A stretch of 64,000 nucleotides of DNA, taken from Pyronema omphalodes (lineage: Eukaryota > Ascomycota > Pezizomycetes > Pezizales > Pyronemataceae). The stretch lies in the NCBI GenBank assembly GCA_024516155.1, contig JAJJXM010000036.1, positions 248,001-312,000 on the forward strand. The letters run 5' to 3'. Shown piece by piece: positions 35,062-46,467 of the stretch (positions within the stretch are counted from its first letter, which is position 1; each line of letters opens with the position of its first letter). The translations under genes were made by a program, and so were the position numbers. The notes under the pieces were generated by a model that saw only the letters and a list, made by a program, of their open reading frames with translations, was not told where the DNA came from and made no database searches.

Positions 35062-35766
35062 GCTGAGGTGTTAGGGTCTCGGCGCCCGACTTTACTGTCG
35101 CTCGTGTGACCTCTGTAGATTAAGGTTAAAGTGTGGATTACCTTTTAATCTTCCAATTCCCATACTTATCGTTTGGTATCATTCATTCATTACACAATTG
35201 TGTTGTTCCACAGAGTTTTTTTATCTCCCAGACATAATACTCTCTATCCTTTGAGCCCCATCTATAAAACCGACACATACTTGTTTCAGGATTATGTGTG
35301 AATCTACAGTAGCTTGAAAAATGGATCACGGAACTCACTATGATTCAAATTATATAACGACGAAATAGAGACCGAATGAGAGGTATAGAGTGATGCGTAT
35401 CTTTCTTGGCCCTTTGAGAGGTCTGTGTGAACTATGATGGATGGTACAGAAACTACAGGCGTTTTGAAACCAGGTCTACATAACAAACGCAAAGTAACAT
35501 TTCAAAGAACGTAAAAGTTTTGCGAGGATATTGAGTGCATTAATATGCGTGGCAGAACTTTCAAAAACATAGAATGAATATCCTTGAGTGACACAATATA
35601 TTGAATTCTTACCTTATACCAATTCCTCATCGAATTGACCATGTAGTCTATCAGAGATTGAAGGTGGAGTACACGATAATACTGATGTTTATGCTTCAAA
35701 TTGTGCCTGCGATGATCGCGATAAGATAATCTCTCCGTGCATTCAGCCTTCAATCATGTGTCTTGC

Positions 35767-35790
35767 AACGTCATCGCGGATCCGGGGTAG
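35767..35790 (+). repeat. 24-bp direct repeat, copy 2
   Basis: Second copy of the AACGTCAT...GGATCCGGGGTAG motif in the same orientation as the one at 35038-35061. The two may mark the ends of a degenerate insertion. Confidence 0.65.
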
Positions 35791-36209
35791 CACTGGTTCA
35801 CAAATTTAGTGGGCTGTCTTCACATGTGAGCCGAGCTACCGGAGGGCGCGCGTGAGGGACAGCGAGCGAGAGCTGTGAGAGCATCCAAGGGGAGCTCGGT
35901 ATTACGAATTACGAGCGAAAGCAGGAACCACGATTTTTTATTGCCAGATTGATTATTTCCACATCACTGTCACCAAGAAACACCACCAAACACCATCATC
36001 AACTGCATATCAGTTGTTTATTGTGAGTTCTGAACTGCGCATGCTCAACATAGATACGGGTGTGTCGCTGACAAGCCAGTTTACCGGCAGCACATCGCAC
36101 CTCAGCTCCCCAGTAACGGCAGATCCAAGACCGAAGACTCTCTCACATGCGCATCGTCCATCCGTCATAAGATCCGCCGTGACGTCCTGATTTCTCTTTT
36201 TCCACGGCG

Positions 36210-38997
36210 ATGGCAAACCAATCCACACTGCGGCCGACATTGGCATACCTCCTACGACAGTATACTCAACTCCTCCACGCAGCACCGAAATATGCTCGAG
36301 TGATCGTCGCCGCTGCCCTCTGCACGGCTCTTGGAGGTCTATATGAACGGAAGCGACGTGCGCGCGCAAGAGCCGAGCAGAGAGTTGGACGGGGACTGGT
36401 ACGGCGAAACTCAGAGGTTAAGCTCAACGATGGTCGGTTACGGTCCCTAAATTGGAGCTTGTTTACCACACCACGCTAACAACAGCTCAGGAACTCGAGT
36501 GATCTACGTTCCCTACAAAACCAAGACTTCAAAAGTCACTCTAAGGCCTACAAAACAAACAACTTTTGATGCGCATCGAAGGTTATTTCTCGAGCCACCT
36601 GGCGGACGAGATTTTGCAAAAAAGAGAGGCGCAGCTTTGGATGATGTACCTCCACCAAACACCAAACCTGGACTGAATTTGGCGTTTCTGCATCAGTTGT
36701 TCAGTTTACTTACTATTATGATCCCACGAATGACCAGCAAAGAATGTTTTCTATTATTCCTTCACGCATGCTTACTGGTTTCCCGAACCTATCTATCTCT
36801 CGTCGTAGCTCGTCTCGACGGAGAAATCGTCCGGGATCTCGTCGCAGGTAACGGGAAAGCCTTCACCATAGGAATCCTAAAATGGCTTGGAGTAGGAGGA
36901 CCCGCAGTTTACTGCAATGCCATGATCAAATACATCCAAGCCAAGATCTCCATTGCATTCAGAACTCGATTAACTCGATACATTCACGACTTGTATCTGA
37001 ATGATTCTCTTAGTTACTACAAAGTCCACAACCTGGACGGTGGTCTTACCGGCGGAGGAGTAGACCAATTTGTCACCACCGACCTTGCCGAATTCTGTGA
37101 TCAGGCTGCATCTTTGTACTCCTCCATTGGAAAGCCCTTCCTGGATTTGGTAGTGTTCAACTACCAACTCTACCGCTCTCTAGGTCCTCTAGCATTCAGC
37201 GGCATCATGGTCAACTACATCGGCTCTGCATGGATGTTACGAAAACTCTCCCCACCGTTCGGTAAGCTCAAAGCCACCGAGCTCCGTCGAGAAGGAGAAT
37301 TCCACACACTGCACACACGCCTAATCGCCAACGCCGAAGAAATCGCCTTCTACGGTGGTTCCAACATGGAACGAAACTTCCTAGACCGGGGCTTCAAAGA
37401 GCTTAAGACGCTCATGGAAGGTATCTACGGAATGAAGATTCGCTACAGCATGTTGGAAGATTTCGTCATCAAATACTCCTGGTCTGCGCTGGGATACGTT
37501 GCTGCTTCTCTTCCCACCTTCCTACCGGCATGGGGAGGTCAAGGGGGTGCTACACAACTCATCACGGCCGCCGGAGAGAGGGAAGGAACCAGAATGAAGG
37601 CTTTCGTCACAAATAAACGCCTCATGCTTTCCCTCGCTGATGCAGGAGGAAGATTAATGTTATCCATGAAAGACCTGGCCGCTCTTGCAGGTCATACTTC
37701 CCGTGTTTACACCCTAGTCTCAACTCTACACCGGGTCCATTCCTCTAGCTACTCCACCAGCCGTCCAGAACTTTACTCCTTGGTAGATATCCAAGGAACT
37801 CTCCACAAAGGTTTCCTCGGCCTCCGTCTAGAAGGTGTTCCCATCGTTGCCCCCGCCTTATGGCCCCGCGGTGGTGAGGAGCTACTAGACGAACTCGATA
37901 TCCTCCTCCGCCCCGGCGACCACCTCCTCATCTCCGGTCCCAACGGCGCCGGAAAATCCTCCATCGCCCGAGTCCTAGCCGGTCTATGGCCAGTCTACCG
38001 AGGTCTCGTTTCGCGACCCCGTATAACCTCCAACGCGGGTATCAACGGCATCGAAGGTGGGGTGATGTTCCTTCCCCAGCGTCCTTATCTAGCGCAGGGA
38101 ACATTGCGAGACCAAGTGATATACCCGCACACCGAAGCGGATATGAAATCCGCGGGAGTGCGGGATCAGGACTTATTATCCGTGTTGGAAAAAGTCAAGC
38201 TCTCCTACCTCCCCACTCGCGAAGGAGGCTGGGATACAAAAAAGGAATGGAAAGACGTATTATCCGGTGGTGAAAAACAACGCATCAGTCTTGCGAGGAT
38301 TGTTTACCATTCCCCGGCTTTTGCGGTGTTGGATGAACCCACTAGCGCGGTTTCTTCGGATGTTGAAGGACTGCTTTATGAAGTCTGCAAAAAACAGGGC
38401 ATCACGATTGTTACGCTTTCTACCAGGACCAGTCTCAGGAAATATCATACGTATGAATTGGCACTAGATGGAAACCATGGCTGGGCGATGGATAGAATTG
38501 GAGATGTCCAGGAGAAGGATGTAGCAGAGAGGGAATTGGAGGCCCTGAAAGCGAGACTTGCGGCAACGGAAGAGAAGAGAAGGAGACTCGAGGAGGTTAA
38601 GAGGGAGTTGGGGAAAGTGTGGGTACACGGTGCGGAGTTGGATAGTGATATTAGTGATGAGGTTGCGGGGGAATTGGCAGAGAGTTTTGTGACGGAGGTT
38701 ATGAGTAGGGATGGGGAAGTGATGGGGGAGAGTTTGTATACCGATGTACCGGAGGTAATTGAGGAGACCGGAGAGACCGACGGCACCGCAGGAACCGCAA
38801 CCAACACAAGCACTACAGAACCCCTGAATACCCAAACACAGCTAGCTAACAACGCACCACAATCAGAAACATCCCCGAAAGACGATCAAAACCTGGAAGC
38901 AGTAACTGAGCAATCACCAGGAACCAGTGTTATGGGGGAGAGTTACGCTGACATTTCCGCATCCCGGACCGCAGAGAGTATTGGTGATGCTATGTAG
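36210..38997 (+). CDS. Peroxisomal fatty acyl-CoA ABC half-transporter (ABCD family)
   Basis: Half transporter of subfamily D (Pxa1/Pxa2 type) that imports very-long/long-chain fatty acyl-CoA into peroxisomes as a dimer. Exons 36210-36432 and 36491-38997 give 909 residues. The basic N-terminus contains a hydrophobic segment. The membrane domain (about 100-430) carries the EAA-like motif NAEEIAFYGGSNMERNF that is specific to ABCD proteins. The nucleotide-binding domain has Walker A GPNGAGKSS (about 557), signature LSGGEKQR (about 664) and Walker B AVLDEPTSAVS (about 685). A coiled, then acidic and Thr/Glu-rich tail of about 170 residues follows the domain and is longer than usual. I cannot decide between Pxa1 and Pxa2. 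Confidence 0.92.
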
Positions 38998-40191
38998 ATT
39001 CGGGAGGTTGGGGGGGGAGGGGGGGGGGGGGGGGGGGCGGTTATTAGATTATGAGGTTGATACCAGTTGTACGTATTGATTCGATAGGACTAGTTATGTT
39101 ATCACCGTTGGGAATCACGGGGGTAGATGCATGGGAATTTGATGTAGAAGTTTTTTTATTTCATTTTTATTTTCCAAAGCAAGAATTATTGATGACTTTT
39201 ATTTCCTCCATCTCAAGTTTCGAGTTTCGAGTTTTGAGTTTCAGGATTCGAGTTTAAAGATTAAACTGGGGGCAGGAAAAAAATTTGAAGAGTTTTGATA
39301 CATAATATTGATGCAAATTGAGGTCCGTTGATTGTGGTTTCGTTATGGATTTCATTATAGATTTCATTACATCGAGCGCTGCATAGTGCACCTGCAACCA
39401 CACGACCGGAAGGTGAAAAGTAAGTACGCTTTTAGGGCTTGGGGTTCGGAACATTAACCGGCTGCCGAGTTGACAACGCCGACGGTGCTTGGATTATTTG
39501 CAGGACTCAGCTGGGCTGCATATCCTTATTCACGACATCAACTCAACCTTCAACCTCACCGCCGAACCCCACTCGCTTAAATCTCGTCTAATAAAATGAG
39601 GTAACTTTAGTACTCAGCACGGCGTATCCCAGATAATTCAGAAATAGCAACATACATAGTTGTCAATCATGGCTGTAGAGGTTACAAATGAAAGAGTATT
39701 CTTTTTTTAAGAAAAAGTAGTTGTATGGTGCTGAGAAATTAAATGTCGGGCGCAATGATATAAAGAGAGCATTGGACTTATGGTGCCTCTTGTACATATG
39801 GCATAACCGAGTCCTGAGTCCATCCATATGTATCCGCCATGATTTCAGGTACGCCATACAAAAAGAGTCGGAGAGTCGGAGACATCTCCAGATGCTATCC
39901 ACATCCGGGAAGATCAACCCCAAAGCAAGCCCCACCTGCATCTCGGCATCTCAAAAAACGAAACCTAAGACACCACCATATCCTAGACTCCTAGTTCTTA
40001 CCCAGGTCCTAAGTCCCAACGATAATCTTAGGGCTTATCAATAATTAACCATGTGGGTATCATCTATGGTGGTATGTAATCTCATTTTACCCAGGAGTTT
40101 GTAGACCATCTAGTCGAGCTTTATAAACCCCCTTCCCCCCGCTGAAGATGTAGTCGTGACGCGTCTCGGTCTCGATATCTCATCTCCCAAA
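38998..40191. other. Intergenic region with G-tract
   Basis: 1.2 kb between same-strand genes. It opens with a long G-tract 12 bp after the transporter stop, then low-complexity CGAGTTT repeats (39215-39255). No coding gene supported; the right end should be the promoter of the FAD oxidase. Confidence 0.5.
39010..39037 (+). repeat. G8-A-G19 homopolymer tract
   Basis: Eight G, one A, nineteen G, directly downstream of the transporter stop codon. It could form a G-quadruplex in the mRNA 3' UTR. The exact length is uncertain, as homopolymers are error-prone. Confidence 0.7.
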
Positions 40192-41970
40192 ATGCGTTCC
40201 CTCGCACTCCTAAGTCTTCTTACCGCCGTGGCCGCAGTCGCCGCCGCCGACACCCCCGATACCACCGACACCGCCGACTGCCGTGCCTTCCCCGGCACCA
40301 CCTCCTGGCCATCCCCCTCCGCCTGGTCCTCTCTAAACACCACCCTCTCAGGCCGTCTCATATCCACCGCCCCGCTCGCCTCCCCCTGCCACGACCCCCA
40401 CTACAACGCCACCCTCTGCGCCTCCATCCAATCCCAATGGCGCAACCCCTCCTTTCACGACTCCTCCTCCTCCTCAATCATGGCACCCGTGTGGTCTGCA
40501 CGATCCTGCGATCCCTTCACCCCCCGGGAGCAGCCCTGTGAACTTGGGAATTACATCCACTACGCCATTAACGTTACCTCAGCTGCGGATATCGCAGTGG
40601 GCTTAAAATGGGCTAAGGAACATAATGTCAGAGTCGTGGTGAGGAATACGGGGCATGATTATCTTGGGAAATCCACTGGAGCTGCTGCATTGGGGATATG
40701 GACGCATTGGTTAAAGAAGGTTGAATATCATGAGGATTGGAGGGGGGAAGGATACAGGGGGAGGGCTTTTACGTTTGGGGCTGGGGTTCAGGGTTTCGAG
40801 GCTTATAGGGAGGCGGATAAAAGGGGATTGGTGGTGGTGGGGGGTGAGTGCGACACCGTCGGCATTGCGGGGGGGTATACACAGGGCGGAGGACACTCGG
40901 CTCTTAATTCGAGGTATGGATTGGCTGCGGATCAGGTGTTGGAATGGGAGGTTGTTACAGCGGATGGGGAGGTAAGGAGGGTTAGAAAAGGGGACGAGCT
41001 TTATTGGGCGTTGTCTGGAGGGGGAGGTGGGACTTTTGGGGTCGTCACGGAGATGACTGTTAAGGCGTTTCCGGATGAGGTTACGACGATTGCGAAGGTT
41101 ACTTGGACGAATGATGGGACGGAGGAACAGGAGGAGGCGTTTTGGAAGGCGGTGGGCTTTTTTCATCAACAGACCCTGGGTTATACAGATGCGGGTATCA
41201 CTTCGGTTAATGTCGCTATGAAGGGACTTTTTATGTTGACTCCATTCTTCGCAATGGGTTTCAGTAAAGAGGAAACTTATGCTATGTTAATGCCTTTACT
41301 TAATAAGTTATCCGAGTTGAAGGTTCCGCATACCGTCAATGTCACCGAATACTCCGGTTACCAGGCGGCATTTTCTGCAGGCTTCGGTAACATCGAGGTG
41401 GGAATCGCACAATACGGCGGAAGATTAATCCCGCGCAAAACAGTTCTCTACGAATCCGAAAAATTGGAAAAAACATACCGAGACATTGTAGATTCCGGGT
41501 CCTTGATATTCGAAGTCGTAACACACCCAACACTAGAGTTAGCTGGATTTCCAGATAACTCAGTTTTACCCGCTTGGAGGGAAAACCAACTTAACCTAGT
41601 CACCACTATGTAAGTCATTCATTTCTCTTCCCGAAGCCTTGAATGCGGAAAATATTAATAAAGATACAATAATAGCCCTTGGAATGATACTGCCCCTTGG
41701 TCACAGGTTTTGGCAGACCAGAAAACGGTTACGGAAAAGTGGGGTGAGGCTTTGAGACGCCTTACCCCAGGATCCGGAACTTATATGAATGAAGCTGATC
41801 CCTTTGAACCGGATTTTAAGGAGGCGTTCTTTGGACAAAATTATGATCGCTTGTTGAGGATTAAGGATAAATATGATCCGGATCAGATTTTTTGGGGGAG
41901 AACGGCGGTGGGGAGTGATAGGTGGGCGGAGAGGGAGAATGGACAGCTTTGTAGAGTTGTGGAAAATTAG
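40192..41970 (+). CDS. Secreted FAD-linked oxidase (berberine-bridge/VAO type)
   Basis: Exons 40192-41609 and 41676-41970 give 570 residues. The start MRSLALLSLLTAVAAVAAAD is a signal peptide. The PCMH FAD-binding domain shows RNTGHDYLGKS, whose His155 is at the site of 8-alpha-histidyl flavin linkage. It also shows GGECDTVGIAGGYTQGGGHS, whose Cys220 matches the 6-S-cysteinyl link, so a bicovalent flavin is predicted. The C-terminal BBE segment (NYDRLLRIKDKYDPDQIFW) is complete. Several N-x-T/S sites fit secretion. Substrates of this family vary (oligosaccharides, alkaloid-like and polyketide intermediates); no biosynthetic cluster is adjacent, so the substrate is unknown. The downstream ATG at 41710 is internal to exon 2. 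Confidence 0.92.
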
Positions 41971-42582
41971 GGCTTGGGGTTAGGGAAAATGGAGTGCACT
42001 GTGCGGTTAATGGAGTCGATGGGTTGATGAAATAATAATTAAAATCCTAATAACAAAGCAACTGGCCTAGAAAACTACTGTAACAACATACATCGTAAAT
42101 AATTACAACAACCCCACCTCTTTCTTCACATCCAGCAATGAAAATACAGTAGTACAATATTACAACTTCATAATACATCTTCTGTGTTTCGATTACATAG
42201 CAGCAGAATCATGAATACATCTCAGAATATCTAAGAAATCGAGAAGCTTGATACCATTGAATTGCCTATTAATTTCCCTGTTTCTATTGATTCTCTTTGC
42301 AAATCAGCGGTATGGGTTAACCCAAGTTATCACTACATTTTCTTACAAACCTTAGAATTTCAGGGATGTGAATAGAAGGCTTAACCCACCTCCCCCCTAT
42401 GAAGCTACAATCATGCCAATCATCCTACATACCAAATAAGGGAAAAAAAATCACTGAATATTATTATCGACCACCAATAATACAGGATTCATATTTTCTC
42501 AATATTTAAACAGCATATTTCGGTTGGTAGAAGCTGTAATTGTATCGAGTGGATGATTTTTGATTCGTTCTTGATGATGTAA
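41971..42582. other. Intergenic spacer
   Basis: About 610 bp of AT-rich sequence, including the 3' UTR of the FAD oxidase. No gene seen. Confidence 0.5.
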
Positions 42583-43190
42583 TAGGGCGTTTCACGCTAC
42601 GTTTATCGGGGCCCATTATAGCGCGCTTCGGGAAACTTTTTAAGAAAAATCTGTCGCCATAAACAATGTCAGCGTGAAACCCCCCCGGAATCTTAATTGA
42701 AAGAAATCGCATTCTCGCTGTTTTTCTTAGGCCGCAACATCGCGTCCCCTCGCACCACGACCCAGGAAAAAAATTTTCACCACACACTTGGCGATGCCAC
42801 GCGCGCAAAAAAAACCCACAGAACAACTTTTTGACGAATATTACAGCAAAAAAATGTTTCGTAATCATAGCTGGGCATGCATAGAGGCCAACTTTTATAT
42901 TTTATACTTCTTTTTATAATCTTTTTGAATTTTCATATTTTTATTCTTTTCGCTATGAGAGACAGTGGAAGAGCGATGCTAACCCGTATCGTGCTTAGTG
43001 CTCCGTGTAGTGTTAAATGAGCCGTAATAGATAGTCCGAGATTATCTTAAAATGCCATAAGGAGCTCCGGAGCTCCTTTTGCAAAAAGGCTTTTAAGACG
43101 ATAAATGCCGCGCCTAGATCGCCTATTGAACTAGTGATTAAGCTTAATCCAATCGTTAAACAATCCATAATTGAAGCGTGAAACGGCCTA
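42583..43190. mobile_element. 608-bp non-autonomous transposon (MITE-like), copy 1
   Basis: Begins TAGGGCGTTTCACGCTAC and ends with its near-perfect inverse (GTGAAACGGCCTA). The same 608-bp sequence occurs at 58965-59572 with one base difference seen (T at 42637, C at 59019). It contains a 20-bp palindrome AAGGAGCTCCGGAGCTCCTT around 43061-43080 and no transposase. The roughly 100-codon frame in it has no known domain and is probably incidental. No clear target duplication is seen at this copy. Confidence 0.8.
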
Positions 43191-43844
43191 ATATTTATTG
43201 CCCCTTCATAAACCAGTTCCTCTGGACAAACCAGTTTTCGCAGTTTGAAACAGTTCACCTGGTTTGCCAAGCCTTGCATTCAGTTAACTGGTTTTCGCAG
43301 TTTAACCAGTTTATAGTACTGACAATAAACTGGACTGGGTCGCCGTACAGTTCTTATATTCCAACAGTCCGTACAGTCCGTTTTGGTCGTCATTTTGAAC
43401 TGGTTTGTACGACTGGGAGGTCTGTCTATGTATAACTTCAAAATGCAAAACAGGTGCATCCAAACACAGCCCATTGATCCAAAGATAACTTTACGTACCT
43501 GAAACGTATCTTTATTTCTTATTCATAGTTATTGGCCCTTTCCTCTGATGATATCACAATATCCATATCCTCCCTAATGAAAACGAAAACTATCCTCTGA
43601 AGCACATGATTCATAATTTGTCACTCTCGCTCGAAGATAATTATACTGAAATTCCAGCTTTAAAATATATCCCCGCTGAGTAACCATATTCTCTTACCCC
43701 TAGTAATCCCTTCGTTGCTCTAAACCACTGGTTCCGTTGCGTAAGTCTTTGAGCAAGCCCTGTGGTACAAAAAAAAAGGTGTTCAATCAAACCACACTTT
43801 AAACCACAAAAGGTGTTTAATTCAAACACCCACAAAATTCATTT

Positions 43845-44207
43845 ACTAAACACCTCTTTAAACACCTACTAAACACCTTTAAACACCTACTAAACACCTC
43901 TTTAAACACCTACTAAACACCTCTTTAAACACCTACTAAACACCTCTTTAAACACCTACTAAACACCTTTAAACACCTCTTGAAACACCTACTAAACACC
44001 TTTAAACACCGATTTAAACACCTACTAAACACCTTTAAACACCGATTTAAACACCTACTAAACACCTTTAAACACCGATTTAAACACCTACTAAACACCT
44101 TTAAACACCGATTTAAACACCTTTAAACACCTTTAAACACCTTTAAACACCTTTAAACACCGATTTAAACACCTACTAAACACCTTTAAACACCGATTTA
44201 AACACCT
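43845..44207. repeat. AAACACC tandem array
   Basis: About 360 bp of AAACACC heptamers separated by 3-5 bp spacers such as TACT, TCTTT, TTT and GATTT. The spacers alternate, giving 20-22 bp higher-order units that change from TCTTT to GATTT along the array. This is not a CRISPR array: spacers are short and recurrent. Confidence 0.88.
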
Positions 44208-44899
44208 TGCACAATAGTGGTTTGATCAAGCACCTCAGATATTTTTTAAATGTTTTAAATTAATTACTAAACCACTCGCTCATTATATAACATGTCTCTA
44301 GCTATTGCCAGGTCCTCTATCTATACATACAGGAACCTCCCACCTCCCACCTCACCCCTCCTACTCCTGCTCCTGCTCTCTGTATAGTACCATTCGCTTT
44401 GTGCCTTTTTTAATTGACCCTTACATATGCTGGAATCATGGATCGCTTCAATAAATAGACTTAGGTTTTCTGAGCATCCTGTTTGTCTGGTTAGCATTGT
44501 AGATATTTGTGGGGTTGGTTTGCAGTACTTGACTCAGCGAGTATCTAGAAGTTCATATCCCCCCCCCACCCCTCTCTCCCTTTTGTCCCTCCGGTGGCGT
44601 ATGGTGTATGAACTAGCAAATTCTGTAGAGGGACAAACATTTGACATGAGGAAAAACTTACAGTCAAACAAGACGGAAAGATGGAGGTGGAGAAACAAGT
44701 GAATGAAATGGATGAAGAACGAGGAACAACAACGGCAGAACGAACAGAACATAAGGAAGGGATGCGCACTAAGGCAATATCCACTTCCATCAACAAACAT
44801 AAGCAGAACACAGCTCTACAGTTTAAAACTGAATATTCAGTAGAACACTGCAGGGTGATTTATATGAACCATGGAAAAGCCATCCCTAGGAAGTGGACT

Positions 44900-45075
44900 G
44901 TAGATGTTTATTTGAACATCAGAGGACAGTTCAAATAAACCCCGAAGAATAAGCGAAGAAGAAGGTGTTTATTTGAACACCCCTAGGGTGTTTAAATAAA
45001 CACCAAAGAATAAGCGAAAAAGAATGTGTTTATTTAAACATCCTTAAACACCCCTAGGGTGTTTATCTAAACACC
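44900..45075. repeat. Palindromic GGTGTTTA repeat array
   Basis: Repeated units of AAGAATAAGCGAA followed by GTGTTTATTT and its inverse around CCCTAGGG. Arms of 18 bp (GGTGTTTATTTGAACACC against GGTGTTTAAATAAACACC) are nearly perfect. It shares its heptamer, in complement, with the AAACACC array 800 bp away. Confidence 0.75.
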
Positions 45076-45142
45076 GAAGATTATTCAGTACATACATAAC
45101 AAAATTCTATTCTAATTGGGTTGCCAGAAATCACAACTGACG

Positions 45143-45376
45143 TCAACGATTGAAGCTCTTGAGCCCTTCAATGGCCTCCAGGGTATCTATCTGCACTGAA
45201 TGGTGGTCCGGTATAATGATCTGCTTGCATTTAGAAAACAGCAGCTCAGACTCGGCAGTCATTGCGGGAACTGGAAGTATGTTCACCGCCATTTTGTAAA
45301 GGTTGGGAAATCTGGTTACCAGAAGCTGGCGAAATGAGGAGGGTTGAAATACTGGCAGGCTCGGCCACCGGTGGGT
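45143..45376 (-). pseudogene. hAT transposase C-terminal dimerisation domain fragment
   Basis: A 77-codon minus-strand frame, closed upstream by TGA at 45377-45379, reads RFPNLYKMAVNILPVPAMTA, then ESELLFSKCKQIIIPDHHSV and TLEAIEGLKSFNR before its stop. This follows the hAT C-terminal dimerisation domain pattern (FPxLxxMAxxIL-IPAM-SAExERLFS ... LEAxExLKSW). The RNase-H-like catalytic part is missing, so it is an inactive remnant. The flanking ACTGG-rich repeats fit hAT subterminal regions. Confidence 0.72.
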
Positions 45377-45640
45377 TCAAACGAGGTTGAATACACTATT
45401 TATTCCTGCATGCACTGGTTCCCGATGCGGTTGAACTGGTTTGTATTCACCGAGTCCGTTTAATCAGTGCACTGCATTTACCTGGTTCTATGGGCCCCTC
45501 AAAACTGAACAAACTGTGAATCCGGGACACCAAAACTGCACCAACTAACTGTGAATTGTCAGTTCAGTTTACTTGGCTTACGATTCTACCCGGTAAACTG
45601 GCTATACGGTTGGGAGGTCTGTACATAGATGTGATCCCGG

Positions 45641-46467
45641 CCTGAATACGTAGTGTAGGCGTCACCAACGACCGCATGTGATTTACATGCACGCTATCAA
45701 AGCCAGGTATTATTGTCATTTCGGATCTGCATGCGCTATCAAAGCCTGCGAAGAATCTTTTGAAATCGGCGATGAATAAGCACGGGATAAAGAAAAAGGG
45801 AATACTGGAACTGTCTTAGGGTCGATGGCAAGCATCGACAAGGCAGGTTAAGGTCATCCAGGATGAGGTACGGATGAGGATTGCACTTTGTATTTCTGGT
45901 AGGAGATGGAGGGGAATTTTTCGTGATGTGTAAAGGACTGCAGAATCGAGTGATGAATTTCGTGGTGAGGTTCAAGGAGTTACTTCATATCAATTGTCAG
46001 GATGCAGAATGTACGGGTACTGGTGCTATGCAATAAAGACAAAGCTTGGTGTATATATTGATCATGTTATTATAGAAATAGCCATAAATTTTCATTTGAT
46101 AGTTGTAAATCATATTGGGCGCGCGTTGTGCTGGTTGTCGTGTGCGGTGCGCGCGGGGATGGAGGGGTTAGGCGCAGGGAGACGCGATCTAAATGTATAG
46201 TAGCTGCGCTTGCTTTGCGGAACGGAGTAACATTCTTCCATCGAACTGAGCAAAATGTAAATCTCTAGAAACTTTGTAATCAATTTTCCAATTGACTCAT
46301 AATCATTTTCTCTAGTATTTCCTAGTCTATTACAACTTTGGTACATTTATATTTTTTGCCGTTCCCCGGAATGCAGGGATCGTGAGCGCTTCGCCAAGCC
46401 CCGCGAAATTCGTTACAATTGAACCTCACGACGCAGCCGGCCCTCCGCACCCCCGCCGCCTTTCAGA
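45641..46467. other. Intergenic region before NAM9
   Basis: About 830 bp; contains two short copies of a GCTATCAAAGCC motif near 45694 and 45735. The right part should be the NAM9 promoter. No gene supported. Confidence 0.5.

Larger units (their letters stand above)
34796..36209. other. Intergenic region ATP20-ABCD transporter (divergent)
   Basis: 1.4 kb between two outward-facing genes, so two promoters with spacer. No coding gene supported. Two direct copies of a 24-bp motif lie 729 bp apart. Confidence 0.5.
43191..45640. mobile_element. Degenerate hAT-type element region
   Basis: Both flanks (43200-43445 and 45405-45640) are dense in ACTGG/CCAGT motifs in both orientations, and both end in a GGGAGGTCTGT motif. 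Between them lie an AAACACC array, a palindromic GGTGTTTA array and a fragment of hAT transposase. I read this as the collapsed remains of one or two hAT elements; exact ends are not resolved. Confidence 0.45.

Noticed and set aside
42506..42868. Repeated ~100-120-codon frame in the 608-bp element (also at 58945-59250)
   Set aside because: Identical because the element is duplicated; no transposase or other domain, and the frame runs past the element edge into unrelated flanks.
43845..44207. Possible CRISPR-like array
   Set aside because: Repeat units are 7 bp with 3-5 bp recurrent spacers in a eukaryotic genome; it is a minisatellite.
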